This document shows, one piece after another, positions 19,974 to 31,770 of a stretch of 64,000 bases of DNA (position 1 is the stretch's first letter; each line of letters begins with the position of its first letter). The DNA comes from Spiroplasma sp. SV19 (lineage in GTDB: Bacteria > Bacillota_I > Bacilli_A > Mycoplasmatales > Mycoplasmataceae). The notes below the pieces were generated by a model. That model made no database searches. It saw only the letters and a program-made list of their open reading frames with translations, and had not been told where the DNA came from. Where the stretch lies: the NCBI RefSeq assembly GCF_030060925.1, contig NZ_CP045455.1, positions 62,001-126,000 on the forward strand, read 5' to 3'. Position numbers and translations under genes: made by a program.

Positions 19974-21013
19974 ATGATGTTAGAGGTTTTTAGAGATTAT
20001 TTAAAATTGTCAAAAAGAGGACGGAATTATGTCGCAATTTGTCCTTTTCATAGTGATTCACATCCTAGTTTATCAGTTTCAGTTGAAAAACAAGTTTGAC
20101 GTTGTTTTGTTTGTAATATTGGTGGTTCTGTTGAATATTTTGTTGCTAAAATGGAAAATATTCAAATTAATGTTGCAAAAGAGCTACTTTCTACAAAATA
20201 TAATTTAGAGCAAACTTTTATTGCAAAAGAAGTAAAGGCAATCCCACAAACCGAGAAAGACAAGTTATATCAATTAAATTATTTAACCATGTTATTTTTT
20301 AAAAATACTTTAAATACTTTACCAGGGAAAGAAGCGAAAGATTATTTGCATCACAGAGGCTATGTTGATCATACAATTAATGAATTTGATTTAGGATATG
20401 CAAATAATGATGATTTACTTAATTTTTAATTCGAAAAGGGTATAGTAAAACAGAGTTAATTACAGCGAATTTAGCTAGATATAATTACCACAATGAGTTA
20501 ATTAGTGTTTTTAAAAATCGGATTATGATTCCAATTAAAAATGCAAATCACCAAGTAGTTGGTTTTTCTGGTCGTGATATGACAAATGAAAGTTCAATCA
20601 AATATCTAAACACTGCTGAAACACCAGTATTTACTAAAAGTAATATTTTGTTTAATTTAAATAAAATAACAAAAGAACACAAAGAAATTACCTTAGTGGA
20701 AGGATATATGGATGTAATATCATTATTTCAAAAACAAATTCCAGCGATCGCTTTAATGGGAACAAATTTATCGAAAACCCAAATTGAAATTTTAACTAGA
20801 CGGTTTAATAAAATTAATGTTTTTCTTGATAATGATGACCCGGGTAAAGTAGCTAGTCAGAAAATTACCGTTTTATTATCTAATAGAAATGTAATTGTCA
20901 GAAATATTAACAATAATACTCAATACAAAGATCCTGATGAAATTTGTCAGAGTCAAAACCCCGCTTTGTTAAAAGATTTATACTATGAGGAAACGGAATA
21001 TGAACTTGGATAA
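19974..21013 (+). pseudogene. DnaG-like primase of the element, one frameshift
   Basis: The N-terminal CHC2 zinc finger is clear (CPFHSDSHPSL, then CFVCNIGG). The frame stops at 20427-20429 in a T run. Adding one T restores the frame and gives LIRKGYSKTEL onward to the TOPRIM motifs VEGYMD and FLDNDDPG. The restored product is about 346 residues, lacking a helicase-binding C-terminus, as in plasmid and ICE primases that make primers on transferred single strands. A missing T in a homopolymer could be a sequencing error. It overlaps the relaxase start. Confidence 0.78.
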
Positions 21014-22331
21014 ACACAGTGATTATGAACATGCCGATCAAGCGGTTCCGGTTATTTGAAAAATAATTCGTTTTTCTAAAAACACAAAAATTTATCAATC
21101 AAAGCGAAAATATTATACGAGTGGTGATTATTGACGTTATATTACGCGCAAAGAAGCGTTATGTAAATGTTGTGTGGATGATAATAAACTGAAAAATCTG
21201 AAAAATGCTAATAGTTTAAAAGAATATTCCCAACAAATAAAGGAACTATCTACCAAATCAAAAGCAACGGGAATATATGCGAATGGACAAGAATTATCAG
21301 AAAATAAAGCAACAGAAATGAGTAATAAAATCAAAAATTTAGCAGAAGACCAATTATTATGAGACTGTGTCTTGTCTTTTTCAAAAGACTTTGAAAGTGA
21401 ATATCATTTGCATAATAAAGAAAAAGTAGCAGAAGTGATCAATGGAAATATTAAACAATATTTTCGCAAAGCGGGATTAAATCCGGACAATTTAGATTAC
21501 TGGTTTGTGGTCCATGACAATACGGATAATATTCATGCGCATATTGGTTTTATGGAAAAAGCACCTCAAACTTTAACAAATAATAAAAAAACTAAATTTC
21601 GCGAAATGGGGAAAATTGCTGAAGCAGCTAATAACTTTATGCGGTTTACAACACAACAATATGTTGAGAACAGAAGAGAATTCTTTAATAACCTTCGCCT
21701 AAAACGGAGGGATATTAATGCTCAGTTTCGTAAACAAGTTCATCATGATATAAAAAATAGATCACATGAACTGGATAACTTAATTAAAACTTATTTAACA
21801 GATTTACCGATGCATAAAAACGGGAAGCATTTTAAATATGGAGAATTATATCAAGCGGCACCGGAAAAACAATTGCAACTTCAGAATATTGTTGACTATA
21901 TGGTTCAAGATGCTGACAATCTTAAATTCCAGTTTGATGATTATTTAATTAACTTGCAAACTCATCGTGATCAACTTATTAAGGATAGTGAAAAAAATAA
22001 GTTAGGGATTGATAAGGCAAATAAATGATATTGAAGAGAAATTTATGGTGATGGGTTATATCGAAGATTAGCTAATACTTTTTTAAATACTTTGCATTAT
22101 AAACCCAAGAAAACCCAAAAACCTAAATATCCTCCATATTTATATGAGGGAATAAATAAACCTTTTGATTGAAAATATAATTCATTATCAAAACTAACTT
22201 ATGAATTATCACAGCAATTTGGTTTAGCAATGCAAAACGCAATGAATAATTTTAAACAGTTGCAAAATGAAATTCATAATGCCAATAATTATAAATTTAA
22301 AAATGATGAAGTTAAAGCAAAGGGGGAATAA
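21000..22331 (+). CDS. Conjugative relaxase (MobA/MobL type)
   Basis: 443 residues, with ATG 21000 inside the primase end (translational coupling; GAGGAAACGGA site). The histidine motif HDNTDNIHAHIGF (H172, H179, H181) is the metal-binding triad of MOB relaxases, which nick oriT and carry the strand. A short N-terminal CKCCVDD zinc-like patch precedes it. After about residue 225 it is helical and Lys-rich. It ends 3 bases before the surface-protein start. The oriT it nicks is not proven; the hairpin site at 15041-15250 is the best candidate seen. Confidence 0.82.
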
Positions 22332-22334
22332 ACT

Positions 22335-25202
22335 TTGAAAATTTTATTATCAATATTATTAGGTAATACATTGATAACAACACCAATAATGTCATTTTCA
22401 GGCCAAACATTATCTAATATCTTTTATGCAAATAATAACTCACCATTTTATCCAAATATTATTTTACATCCTAATATTAATTTGAGTGTTTATAAAGGAA
22501 CAAATTCCTGATGAACAGAATTGAATGATATTAATGGTCATACTAATACTAATATTCAAATTCCAAAATATGCTAAAGACCAAGCAACCTTTCTAAAATA
22601 TTACAAGTCAATTACTTTTGAATTTAAGGCAGTATCAGGTTCATCTGGTTTTGGTAGAAATCAAAGTTATACTGGTCCGATTACAATTGCTTTATCAAAT
22701 AATGATTCAAGTTATTCGTTTTTTAATTGATCACAAAAGGGCAGACAAAACCAAGCATCGAACCAAGCAAAGGTAAGTCTTAATTGAACTTGACCAGTTC
22801 CTGACCGCTTAACTACTTTAAACATTAATTTTTATGTTTTATGTTGGTTATACCAAGGGGGTAATTCAGCATGAACTGATTCAACAAGTCGCTTATCTGT
22901 ATCAAAAATAACGATTAATTCAAATCAAAATTTATTGACAATTAAAAATAATTTGCAAACAAATTTATCGCGACCAATCAATTTTATTTCAGACTATTCG
23001 GGAGCAATTGATGATAAAAGAAATATCACAGATCCAACGGGAAAAGGAAATGATTTAACAGCAAAGATAAATACAATTATTACCAATGTTTTAGGAGATG
23101 AATATTATCTTTGAAAACAATATATTCAACCGTATTCCTTCAATAATTCAACCAGACAAGCAACGGTAGTTATCAAATTTGTTAATCCAACTTCACAACA
23201 GCAAGAAGTGTGAACATTTTCAACACAAATTAAAATCACATTGTCTGCAAGTTATTGAAGAAAATCATTAAATGAAAGATTGCATATTATGCCTGGGCAA
23301 ATTGTCAATCCAATTGATTCAACCAAAGGGATGATTCCTGATAGCGGTATTCAGTTAGAACCTAGTAAAGTAACTGACAATTATGGTGGAACATTAAGAT
23401 ATCATACGACAGTGTCGTTGGAATTTGATGGTGCTTTAAATAATAGTGAATGATTAGAAATAAATGGGGTAAAAGTTGATGTTTTAGACAATAAATTTAT
23501 TACAACATTATTAGATAAGAGAGTTGCTGGTCAAACGATTAATACATATGATATTATTGTTCATCATGATGATGACCAATCCAAAACCCAGTATCAAATA
23601 AAAATTGTGATTGAAACTTTAATTCCTGATTTAAAATTGAAATGATATGCATGAGATCCTACTAAAAATCCCGGACAAAATATTTTAATTACACCAAATT
23701 TAGCAGATGGAAAACCCAATCCAAAATATGATAAAGAAATTAATTCTGAAACAGGAACTAAAACTCAAATAATTTGAGTTAAAAATAAATCATCAGTGCC
23801 GTTTGCCTTAGATCCGTTAAATCAATTTGGCGAAGTGATTAATCCCAATATAAATCCGCAGGATTATGATTTAGGATTCATTGCCGAAGGAGCGGTTGCT
23901 GGAAAGGGTGTTAACCAAACTTTTAGTAACCCAAATATTACAGCAGTTTATCGCAAGGGAGTTGATCCTAATTTACTACCTTTTTCTAATCCAACGCCAA
24001 GACAAAAAGATAAGGAGATAACGTCTGATGGGGTAAACCAGTATTGAAGTGATAGTGGGATTTGACATTATGTTGAAAAGTTATATGATCAATCAACAGC
24101 GCAAAAATTTATGATTATTGGGGCGGATTATTCGGAAAAATATCCGCGGTTTTTAGATGTGTTAAATAATTCTAATATTGCTGTTGATTTTTGAACAACA
24201 ATTCATGGGGTACATTTGAAAAACTATTTAGCTAAATGAAAAAATTTAAATTCGACTGATATTGGTCAATTAAGTTATGAGCAAGTAATGAGTTATTGAA
24301 AAGAATATACCTCGGATGTTATTGCCCAACGGATTCCCCCTGATCCCAATCCGGCAAATTATGTTGATATCACCGGGAATCTACCCATCATTAAAATGAA
24401 CGAGACAGAAATAAACGTTATTGCAAATAATATAATCGAAGCGGTAAATAAATATATGATGTTGAAAGCACCGAAAGTAAAGTTAAATTCTGATTACAAT
24501 GTTTATTCCCTTGATGGCAAAGATATTACTGTTGATAAAAGGGGATTAAAGGTTTTATTACAAAACAAAACAACACCACAATATTTAGAATTAAGGGTAA
24601 AGGCAAGCCCCACTTCAACATTGTTAATTGGAACAGCTAGTGTTCAAGTTAGAAATTCAGTTTCTTATGATCCTGTGACAGTAAGGGATTTAAGTAAAAT
24701 TAAATTCAATCAATATAAATATAATTTTAATAGTTTTACTGCTGAAGAATTACGAAACTGAATTTACCAAGATGTTGATAATTATATGAAAATATATGGT
24801 TACAATGATATTATTTTAAATCAAGATTATGGTGTTTCGGGCAATAAAATTCCAAGGGCAGATCCTGTTACCCATCATAATACTCCTGGTGATTTGAATG
24901 ATGTTTTACTAAATAACTTTTTAAATAATATTAGTGGGATTAAAACATTAACTTTAATTATTTATGCTGATAATGCTAGTGATAAAACAACAGGGTATTC
25001 ATATCATCAATTAATTAATGACCCAGAAAGTAAACCAGTTCCACCAACACCACCATTACCACCTAATCCGGATGCTAATCCAGAAAGCCCACATAGTAAA
25101 AAATATTTATCATGATTGTTACCTGTAATTTTATGTCCATTAATAGTGGTTAGCATTGGGATGATATGGTTGATAATTCGAAAAAGAAAAAGAATTAAGT
25201 AA
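22335..25202 (+). CDS. Large surface protein, adhesin-like, with C-terminal anchor
   Basis: 955 residues from TTG 22335 (AGGGGGAA 8 bases upstream; the frame opens with a good signal peptide, MKILLSILLGNTLITTP). The ectodomain is rich in Asn, Ser and Tyr. A proline spacer (PVPPTPPLPPNPDANP) leads to a single membrane helix (about 925-947) and a basic KRKRIK tail. This plan matches plasmid-borne Spiroplasma adhesion-related proteins, with which I infer kinship. It shares its operon with the relaxase. The N-terminal part resembles the protein starting at 63716. Confidence 0.68.
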
Positions 25203-25220
25203 ATTTACTTAATTCTTTTT
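25187..25220. terminator. Bidirectional palindromic terminator
   Basis: Perfect 34-base palindrome, AAAAAGAATTAAGTAAA joined to its complement, between convergent genes. It overlaps both stop codons. Confidence 0.85.
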
Positions 25221-25631
25221 GTGACGCTGCAGTTTTAATTGGGCATCAACAGTTAAAAGTAATTGGCGTCAATTTTTATATGGGTCAAAATATTGTGTAT
25301 CTTCTTTGCTTTTAAAAAGAAATCATTTATTATTAACATATTCATAATTATAAATTTCAAGGATTTCTTTGTATGTGAATATTTTTAAGTTATATTTTTT
25401 TAATATCTCCATAAATTCTGTCATAGTTTTATTGCCCACATTGCGCACACTTTCAGTAAAAATATAAATTGATTGAATAATATGTCTAACTTCAGCATAT
25501 TGCGAATATAAAAAAGATATTCTGGCAAACTTTTTGTGAAAAATGTTAAATACTCGTGCTGGAAGCTTTAAAACAGTAGCTTCTGAATTAAATAAATCAT
25601 ATAATTCATCATTAAAGTATAGGTGCTTCAT
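25209..25631 (-). CDS. Small protein with RpoA-CTD-like helix-hairpin motif (140 aa)
   Basis: It reads convergently toward the surface-protein gene. Residues around 60-85 (SVRNVGNKTMTEFMEILKKYNLKI) have the R-N-x-G-x-K-T/S-x-x-E pattern of the alpha-subunit C-terminal domain helix-hairpin that binds UP elements. No RNA polymerase assembly domain is present, so it may be a free DNA-binding protein or regulator. The ribosome site is weak. Inference only. Confidence 0.5.
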
Positions 25632-25674
25632 TTCAAGTCTAAATCTTTCTATTAAAAAGGCGATATTTTTATGT

Positions 25675-25680
25675 TATAAT
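25675..25680 (+). promoter_or_regulatory. -10 box of the transposase gene
   Basis: TATAAT, 75 bases before ATG 25755. No good -35 is seen. Confidence 0.45.
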
Positions 25681-25754
25681 TATAGTATAGATTTAAAATT
25701 CACTGTATCAACAATTATTAATTTAACAAAAATAAATTGAGGGGCAGTATTAAA

Positions 25755-27194
25755 ATGGGCAACAATAAAGAAGGTATTAATTTACTTAATTTTAATATGG
25801 TTAAGTATGTAACAGATGAAAAGAAAAAGCATAATCAACTGTTATTACAAAGTATTAAACAACAATTAGAAGAATTGGATTACCAGATTAGTAATGAGAA
25901 GTGGCGTTTAAAAAATGGTTATATTCGTAATACATTAGTACCGCGCACGATTTTAACACAAGAAGGACCTGTTACATTTCGCCGGACAAAGTATAAATAT
26001 ATTGGTGCAGATGGCCGTTGACATTACAAATATTTGTTAGACGATTACATTCAATTAGACAAATGACAACGATTATCATTAGATTTTATTATTGCCATTT
26101 TAGACCATATTACCTCTAAACAAACATATAAAAATATTTTAGCAGTTTTCCCAAATATGGATATTTCAGAACGAACAATTTCCAATATTATTAAAAAATA
26201 TAATATTAAAGAATTAATTAATGAATCATTTAAGTTACAATACGAAGTACCAGATAGTAGTAAATATGAATATATTTATATTTTAACCGATGATACCTGA
26301 GAAGATTTATTAGTTAAAAATAAATCTAATGAGTGTCGTTATCGTTTAGTAACCTTTCATACTGGTAAAGATCATAATGGTCGATTATTGAATAAACGAC
26401 AATTTTATTGATCAGTTCCAAAGGGAGCTAAAATAAATACGAAGAAATTTGTGCATGAAATTACTAACCAATTGTTGAAATTTTATGGGATATCGTATAA
26501 AGAAAAAGAATTATTTTTATGTGGTGATGGTGCAGGTTGAATTAAAATTACTGCGCAAGAATTAAAATCCAATTATGTTTTAGATTATTTTCATTTATCA
26601 CAGTATATTCACAAAGCATTTAATAAAAAACGTCATTTAAACCCGGCATATAGAAGTTTATTTGATAAAATAATAACCGAAATTAAAACAGAAATTATCA
26701 AGGGTAATGTAAATAAAATAATTACTTTTTTAAATGATTTTAAAAATATTACAAAATATACAGAAGAATTTAAAATTGATTTAGAGCATTATAATAAGTT
26801 AATTCGTTATTTAAAGAATCATCAAAAAGGGATTGAGAGCTATCAACACCAGGGTTATATTGGTTCTTGTTCAGAAGCAATGATTTCGCATTCTATTAAA
26901 GCATATATGGGTTATGGAGCAAAAATTTATAAATATGAATCTTTTAATGTTATTTTAGATTTGGCAATGGCCCAAACCAATGGGTTGGATCCATTAAAAG
27001 TATTAAAAGATAATATTATTGCTTATCATGAGCAAGAAATTAAATATTATCGGCAAAATATTTGAAAATGATATCAGCATTGGAAAAAAGATTATCATAA
27101 ATCTTATGAACGAAATATTGAACTTCCAGTTTTACGATATAAGAAAACTCAAATCCAAGATATAATTAGGAATTTACTTAATAAACAAAAATAA
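25755..27194 (+). CDS. UPF0236/ISLre2-type transposase (Mbov_0401-like ICE element protein)
   Basis: 479 residues, complete. An N-terminal coiled coil and an RTILTQEGPVTFRRTKYKY block (DNA-binding region) precede the DDE-type core. ILTDDTWED holds the first D, LFLCGDGAGWI (GDGA-x-WI) is the family hallmark with the second, and GYIGSCSEAM carries a likely acidic E. Mycoplasma ICEs carry a comparable DDE transposase that mobilises the element. Here it is the last gene before the infC region, consistent with the right edge. GAGGGG precedes ATG 25755. Confidence 0.85.
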
Positions 27195-27197
27195 TAA

Positions 27198-27225
27198 AGA
27201 AATATTTTAAAAATATTTCTCTTTT
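27198..27225 (+). terminator. Terminator after transposase
   Basis: AGAAATATTT (27198-27207) and AAATATTTCT (27211-27220), then CTTTT. Confidence 0.65.
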
Positions 27226-27389
27226 GGTGTTGCATAAAGTTATAAAATCGGTAAAATAAAAATAACTAAATAAGAAAAAGACGTTTAGTCTTTTGTTTGA
27301 GGAGATAATTGTTGTTATCCCAAATAAAATTTATCGTTAAAAGTTCCAATTATTTCTTACCATCTTTTACAACAAAAATAAGAATTATC

Positions 27390-27579
27390 TTGACTAACCT
27401 ATAAAAAAAACATATAATAATCTTTGGAAAATGTTAAAGTAGCTAATGCTCACCTATCCCCTTTAGTGTGGTTAATAGGTTTTACAAGATTAAATTAGGT
27501 TTGTAACGGTTAATGATTAATCAGTTAAAAAATAATTCTTGTTAATTAAAGCGCTACTTTTGAGCGTTTTTTTAATTAA
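27390..27579 (+). promoter_or_regulatory. infC operon promoter and attenuator-like leader
   Basis: TTGACT (27390-27395), 17-base spacer, TATAAT (27413-27418): a strong promoter, start near 27425. The roughly 170-base leader ends in a long stem, TTAATTAAAGCGCT (27542-27555) with AGCGTTTTTTTAATTAA (27563-27579), a terminator-like hairpin just before the infC ribosome site. Firmicutes infC-rpmI-rplT operons are attenuated by L20 in their leader; I infer the same here but did not match the full Rfam model. The stretch 27226-27389 shows nothing else. Confidence 0.6.
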
Positions 27580-27597
27580 TTAAAATGGAGGAATTGG

Positions 27598-28128
27598 ATG
27601 AATCAACCTACTAAAAACAATAAGAATATTGAACAAGTGAATTATGATATTAGAGCACGAGAAGTTTTGATTATTATGGATGATGGTAGCAGAATTGGGC
27701 CATTGGGACGTAATGAAGCAATCCGTTTTGCTGAAGAAAAAGGCTTTGATTTATTACTAGTATCAGCAGTTTCAAATCCACCAGTAGCAAAACTAGTTGA
27801 TTATGGCAAATATAAGTATGAACAAAAAAAGAAAGAAAAAGAAAATAAGAAAAATCAACATGTAACTGAAAATAAAGAAATGCGGTTACGAACTGGTATT
27901 GGTGATCATGATTTAGAATTTAAAGCAAAAAAAGTACGGGAATTTTTAATGGAAGGTAATCGTGTTAAAATTTCATTAAAGTTTCGTGGCCGTGAAGTTG
28001 CTCGACCTGAATTTGGGAAAGAAACATTAGAAAAATTCTTTAGTTATATTGAAGATTTAGCAAAAGTGGAGAAAGAACCCCAATTAAATGGTTTGTTTTT
28101 AGATATGTATGTTGTGCCAAAAAAATAA
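27598..28128 (+). CDS. infC: Translation initiation factor IF-3
   Basis: 176 residues, the normal length. It binds the 30S subunit, checks the start codon and prevents early 50S joining. The N-domain (YDIRAREVLIIMDDGSRIG) and the Lys-rich linker into the C-domain (KEMRLRTGIGDHDLEFKAKK) are clear. ATG 27598 follows TGGAGG. First gene of the classic infC-rpmI-rplT operon. Confidence 0.97.
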   Translation: MNQPTKNNKNIEQVNYDIRAREVLIIMDDGSRIGPLGRNEAIRFAEEKGFDLLLVSAVSNPPVAKLVDYGKYKYEQKKKEKENKKNQHVTENKEMRLRTGIGDHDLEFKAKKVREFLMEGNRVKISLKFRGREVARPEFGKETLEKFFSYIEDLAKVEKEPQLNGLFLDMYVVPKK

Positions 28129-28171
28129 TTAATTAAATTAACTATTTAAAATAAGAAAAGGAGGAAAATTT

Positions 28172-28366
28172 ATGCCAAAAATGAAGACAAAAAAATCTTT
28201 AGCAAAACGAGTAAAAGTGACTGGAACAGGAAAATGAAAAATTGCCCACGCTTATACTTCACATTTAGCACAAAATAAGTCAACAAAACAAAAGCGTCAC
28301 TTACGTAAGGCTGGCGTAATGGATCATACTGATCAAAGTCGATTAAAACAATTAATACAAGATTAA
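28172..28366 (+). CDS. rpmI: 50S ribosomal protein L35
   Basis: 64 residues, Lys/Arg-rich, starting [14 protein letters not shown], the L35 signature. One TGA-coded Trp (W22 region). GGAGGAAAATT precedes the ATG. Binds 23S rRNA in the large subunit; its gene sits between infC and rplT as usual. Confidence 0.97.
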
Positions 28367-28393
28367 TTTAAGTAAGAAAGGAAGTATTAAAAA

Positions 28394-28744
28394 ATGGCAA
28401 GAGTTAAAGGTGGACCAACAACAAGAAAACGTCGTAAAAAAATTATTAAACAAGCAAAAGGATATTTTGGGACTAAATCAACCCATTACAAAAAAGCAAA
28501 AGAGCAAGTGATGAAATCATTGGCATATGCCTTTCGTGATCGTAAACAACGTAAAAGAGATTTTCGTTCATTATGAATTCAAAGAATTAACGCCGCTGTG
28601 CGCGAACATGATATGTCATATTCACAATTTATGAATGGTTTAAATAAGGCTAATATTGAAGTAAACCGTAAGATGTTATCAGAATTGGCAATTCATAATC
28701 CAAGCGAATTTAAAATGTTAGTGGATGAATCAAAAAAGCGTTAA
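28394..28744 (+). CDS. rplT: 50S ribosomal protein L20
   Basis: 116 residues, complete, [16 protein letters not shown] start. Needed early in large-subunit assembly, and in Firmicutes it represses its own operon by binding the leader. AAGGAAG site upstream. One TGA Trp at W61. Ends before a terminator. Confidence 0.97.
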
Positions 28745-28753
28745 AGAATTAAC

Positions 28754-28791
28754 AAAACTATTTTTACAAAGTAGTTTTTTTTTTTTTTTTT
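28754..28791 (+). terminator. Terminator with 17-T tail after rplT
   Basis: AAAACTA (28754-28760) and TAGTTTT (28772-28778) with 17 T. The T run merges into TTGACA at 28790, a possible -35 for uvrC. Confidence 0.7.
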
Positions 28792-28867
28792 GACAATTTA
28801 TTCTTAGTTGCTAATTAGGGTAATTAAGCATAAAATATTAATGTAATATAAGGGGAAAAAACAAAAT

Positions 28868-30649
28868 ATGGCAACAAAGTTATCATTAAAAGAACAAGTT
28901 GAGATTTTACCAGCAAAGCCAGGATGCTATTTATTTTTTAATACTTATAATCAAGTGTTATATGTTGGTAAAGCAAAAAATTTACGTAGTCGGGTTAGTT
29001 CCTACTTTAATAAAGTTTATAATTATAAAACAACACGGTTAGTCCAAGAAATTACACGCTTAGAAACAATTATTACCAAAACAGAAAAAGAAGCTTTAAT
29101 TTTAGAACATAATTTAATTAAACAGTATAAACCAAAATATAATATTTTATTAAATGATGACAAACATTATCCTTATATTGTGATTACAAAAGAACAAGAC
29201 CCGCAATATTTATATGTTCGGAATGTTCATAACAAGTATGCACGTTGTTATGGCCCGTTTCCCGAAGGAAGTCATGCACGTGAGATTATTAAAGTGTTAG
29301 AACGATTATACCCGTTACGTCGTTGTAAAGGGAATCTTGGTAAACCGTGCTTATATTATCATATTAACCAATGTTCTGGAGCTTGTTTTAAAACCGTCCC
29401 AAAAGAATACTATACGGCAATGATTAAAAAGGTTCATGCTTTTTTTAAAGGAAATTTTAATGAAACAAAAGAACTATTAGAAAAACGAATGCTGCAAGCA
29501 GCAGATAACTTGCAATTTGAAGAAGCACAAAAGTTAAAATTATTACTTCGTAATTTAGATTGAACTTTATCTTCACAAACAGTTGAAATGTTAAACCAAG
29601 ATGACGATTTAGATGTAATTAGTTTATATCAAACTGATCATAATTTATTATTAACAACATTGTTTTATCGGGCTGGAAAATTAAGTTATAAGGATTATGA
29701 ATATTATCAAGTGACAATGGAAGATAACTACCAAGAACTATATCGATTGTATTTGCAAAATATTTATCAAAAGAATATTTTGCCAACTAAGATTATTGTT
29801 AATGAGACAATTGCATTACCAGAATTAAATTTACTATTTGATAATCGTGTTTTTCATCCCCAAACGAAAGCTGAAAAAACGATTATGCGGTTAGCAACTG
29901 ATAACAGTTATGAGTCTTATTTGCAGTTACAATCAACAGCACAGCGACAACTAAATAGTGTTGAAGTATTACAAGAATTACAAAAGGTTCTACATTTAAA
30001 CGAATTACCGTATTTAATTGAAATGATTGATATTGCCAATATTAATGATGAATTTGTAACTGGTGGGGTAATTGTTTATAAAAATGGCCGCCCATCACGA
30101 AATGATTATCGCAAATATAATCTTAATATTGCTGAGCAAGATGATGCTCATCGGATTGCAGCGGTTGTTGCCCGCCGATATCAAAAAATTATTGAAACTG
30201 AGCAACCCTTACCAAATTTAATTATTATGGATGGGGGAATTCAACAAGTTAATGCTTGTTGTAATGAATTGGCAAAATTAAATTTAACAATTCCTGTTAT
30301 TGGGTTAGTTAAAAATAATCAACATAAAACAGATCATCTTCTTAATTTAGCAAAAGAAAAACTTTATTTAGATAAAAGTAGTCGCTTATTTTTATTTTTA
30401 ACAAGAATGCAAGATGATGTTCATCACTTTGCAATTAGTAGTTTTCGTCGGCGTCAAACAAAGGCATTAACAACAAGTATTTTAGAAGCAGTTCCCGGAT
30501 TGGGACCACAACGGATTAAAACCTTAAATCTTCATTTTGATAGTATCGGAGCAATGCAAAAAGCAACTTCTGATGAATTATATCAAGTTTTACATAATTG
30601 AAAACTTGTTCAAACATTACGAAATTTTTTGGAGAATTTTGGTAAATAG
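28868..30649 (+). CDS. uvrC: Excinuclease ABC subunit C
   Basis: 593 residues. The N-terminal GIY-YIG nuclease (PGCYLFFN, VLYVGKAKNLRSRV) makes the 3' incision. A UVR motif (FEEAQKLKLLL) near 220, the RNase H-like half (5' incision; IIMDGG near 450) and a C-terminal helix-hairpin (VPGLGPQRIKTL) follow. TGA Trp at 29561 and near 30599. The gene follows rplT with its own promoter region. Nucleotide excision repair with UvrA and UvrB, which are outside the window. Confidence 0.96.
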
Positions 30650-30710
30650 AGGTTTTTTAGTTATAATTATAATGGACAAAATTAAATAATAAAAAGGAGT
30701 AAAGAATATT

Positions 30711-31463
30711 ATGCATAGAGTCCAAAGAAAAGACTTATTATTAGAATATCTATGCCAAAAACCTTTCCACGAAATGAATCATGTTCTTGAGTATGTTTCA
30801 AAGTTTGATATTTCTGCAACAACAGCCCGTCGTGATTTGAAAGAACTTGAAAATGAAAGTATCATTACAATGTCTTATGGGGGGATTAATTTTTTAGGGG
30901 TTCACAATAAGTCTTGTAGTATTGATGTTCGTGCAAGTAGCATTAATTTTGATAAAAAGATGATTATTGCTAACAAGATTTTAAATCTTTTAGAAAAAAA
31001 TGATGTTATTTTTGTGGGCGCTGGGTCGACTTGTGAAGTGTTTGTTACTTTAATTAATAAGCCAGTTAAAATTGTTACTAATTCATTTCGAATTTTACAA
31101 TTAGCAAAAGACAATGTTAATGTCCAATATAATGTTTTAATTGGTGGTAAATTACGAGATAAATCACAGGCTTTTTATGGCTCACTTTGTGAAGAAAGTC
31201 TATCATTAATTCAATTTTCAAAAGTGATTTTTTCAGCAAATACAATTGATACAACAGGAGCAGTTTATAAAAGTAATGAAGAAGAGGCGCGGGTTGAATT
31301 AGCTGCCTTAGCACGAGTACAAACAAAAATTTTATTAGCAGATAGTACTAAATTTGATAAAGTGGGATTTTTTAAATTTTATGAAACAAAAGATGTGACA
31401 TATTTGGTCACAGATAAACCTGAAGTTCCTAAACAATATAATTTAAATGTTAGTATTATCTAA
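30711..31463 (+). CDS. DeoR/GlpR-family transcription regulator
   Basis: 250 residues. An N-terminal DeoR HTH (RKDLLLEYLCQ to ISATTARRDLKELE) is followed by an SIS-like sensor with FVGAGSTCEVF and GGKLRDKSQAFYG. Such proteins repress sugar uptake or catabolism genes and respond to phosphorylated sugars. AAAGGAG precedes the ATG, and a TATAAT-like box lies at 30662-30673. It is monocistronic, followed by a terminator, and its target is not beside it. Confidence 0.9.
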   Translation: MHRVQRKDLLLEYLCQKPFHEMNHVLEYVSKFDISATTARRDLKELENESIITMSYGGINFLGVHNKSCSIDVRASSINFDKKMIIANKILNLLEKNDVIFVGAGSTCEVFVTLINKPVKIVTNSFRILQLAKDNVNVQYNVLIGGKLRDKSQAFYGSLCEESLSLIQFSKVIFSANTIDTTGAVYKSNEEEARVELAALARVQTKILLADSTKFDKVGFFKFYETKDVTYLVTDKPEVPKQYNLNVSII

Positions 31464-31464
31464 G

Positions 31465-31489
31465 ACTTTGTCATCGGACAAAGTTTTTT
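31465..31489 (+). terminator. Terminator after the DeoR gene
   Basis: ACTTTGT (31465-31471), CATCGG loop, ACAAAGT (31478-31484), T run. Confidence 0.8.
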
Positions 31490-31545
31490 CTTTGCAAGGA
31501 AAAAGGTTTTAGGACTGGTAATTTTGTGGTTGAAAGGAGGTTAAA

Positions 31546-31668
31546 ATGGAATTAAATAATGTCCAACATGTATGTAACCAAATTGAAAAGTTTGAATTTA
31601 ACGAATTATTCACTATTCTAGCAAAAATTGAAGCAGTTGTAAAGGATCGAACAGACAGCGTCGATTAG
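31546..31668 (+). CDS. Tiny protein with a perfect ribosome site (40 aa)
   Basis: GAAAGGAGGT lies 5 bases before ATG 31546, a consensus Shine-Dalgarno; the ORF ends at TAG 31666-31668. It is acidic and helical, one Cys. It sits alone between two sugar-type regulators. I know no family; the strong ribosome site is the reason for calling it. Confidence 0.45.
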   Translation: MELNNVQHVCNQIEKFEFNELFTILAKIEAVVKDRTDSVD

Positions 31669-31770
31669 GAAAATATTTTCAATAAACTCTCAAATTTTTT
31701 TCATTCCAATTTTATTATAATCACAATTGAAAGTTGAGGAATTAAAACATGGAATGATTGGGTGGGGAAC

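Noticed and set aside
22335..25202. Reading the 955-residue surface gene as several short genes split at TGA
   Set aside because: All segments are in one frame and join through TGA-coded Trp. Signal peptide, proline spacer and membrane anchor form one product.
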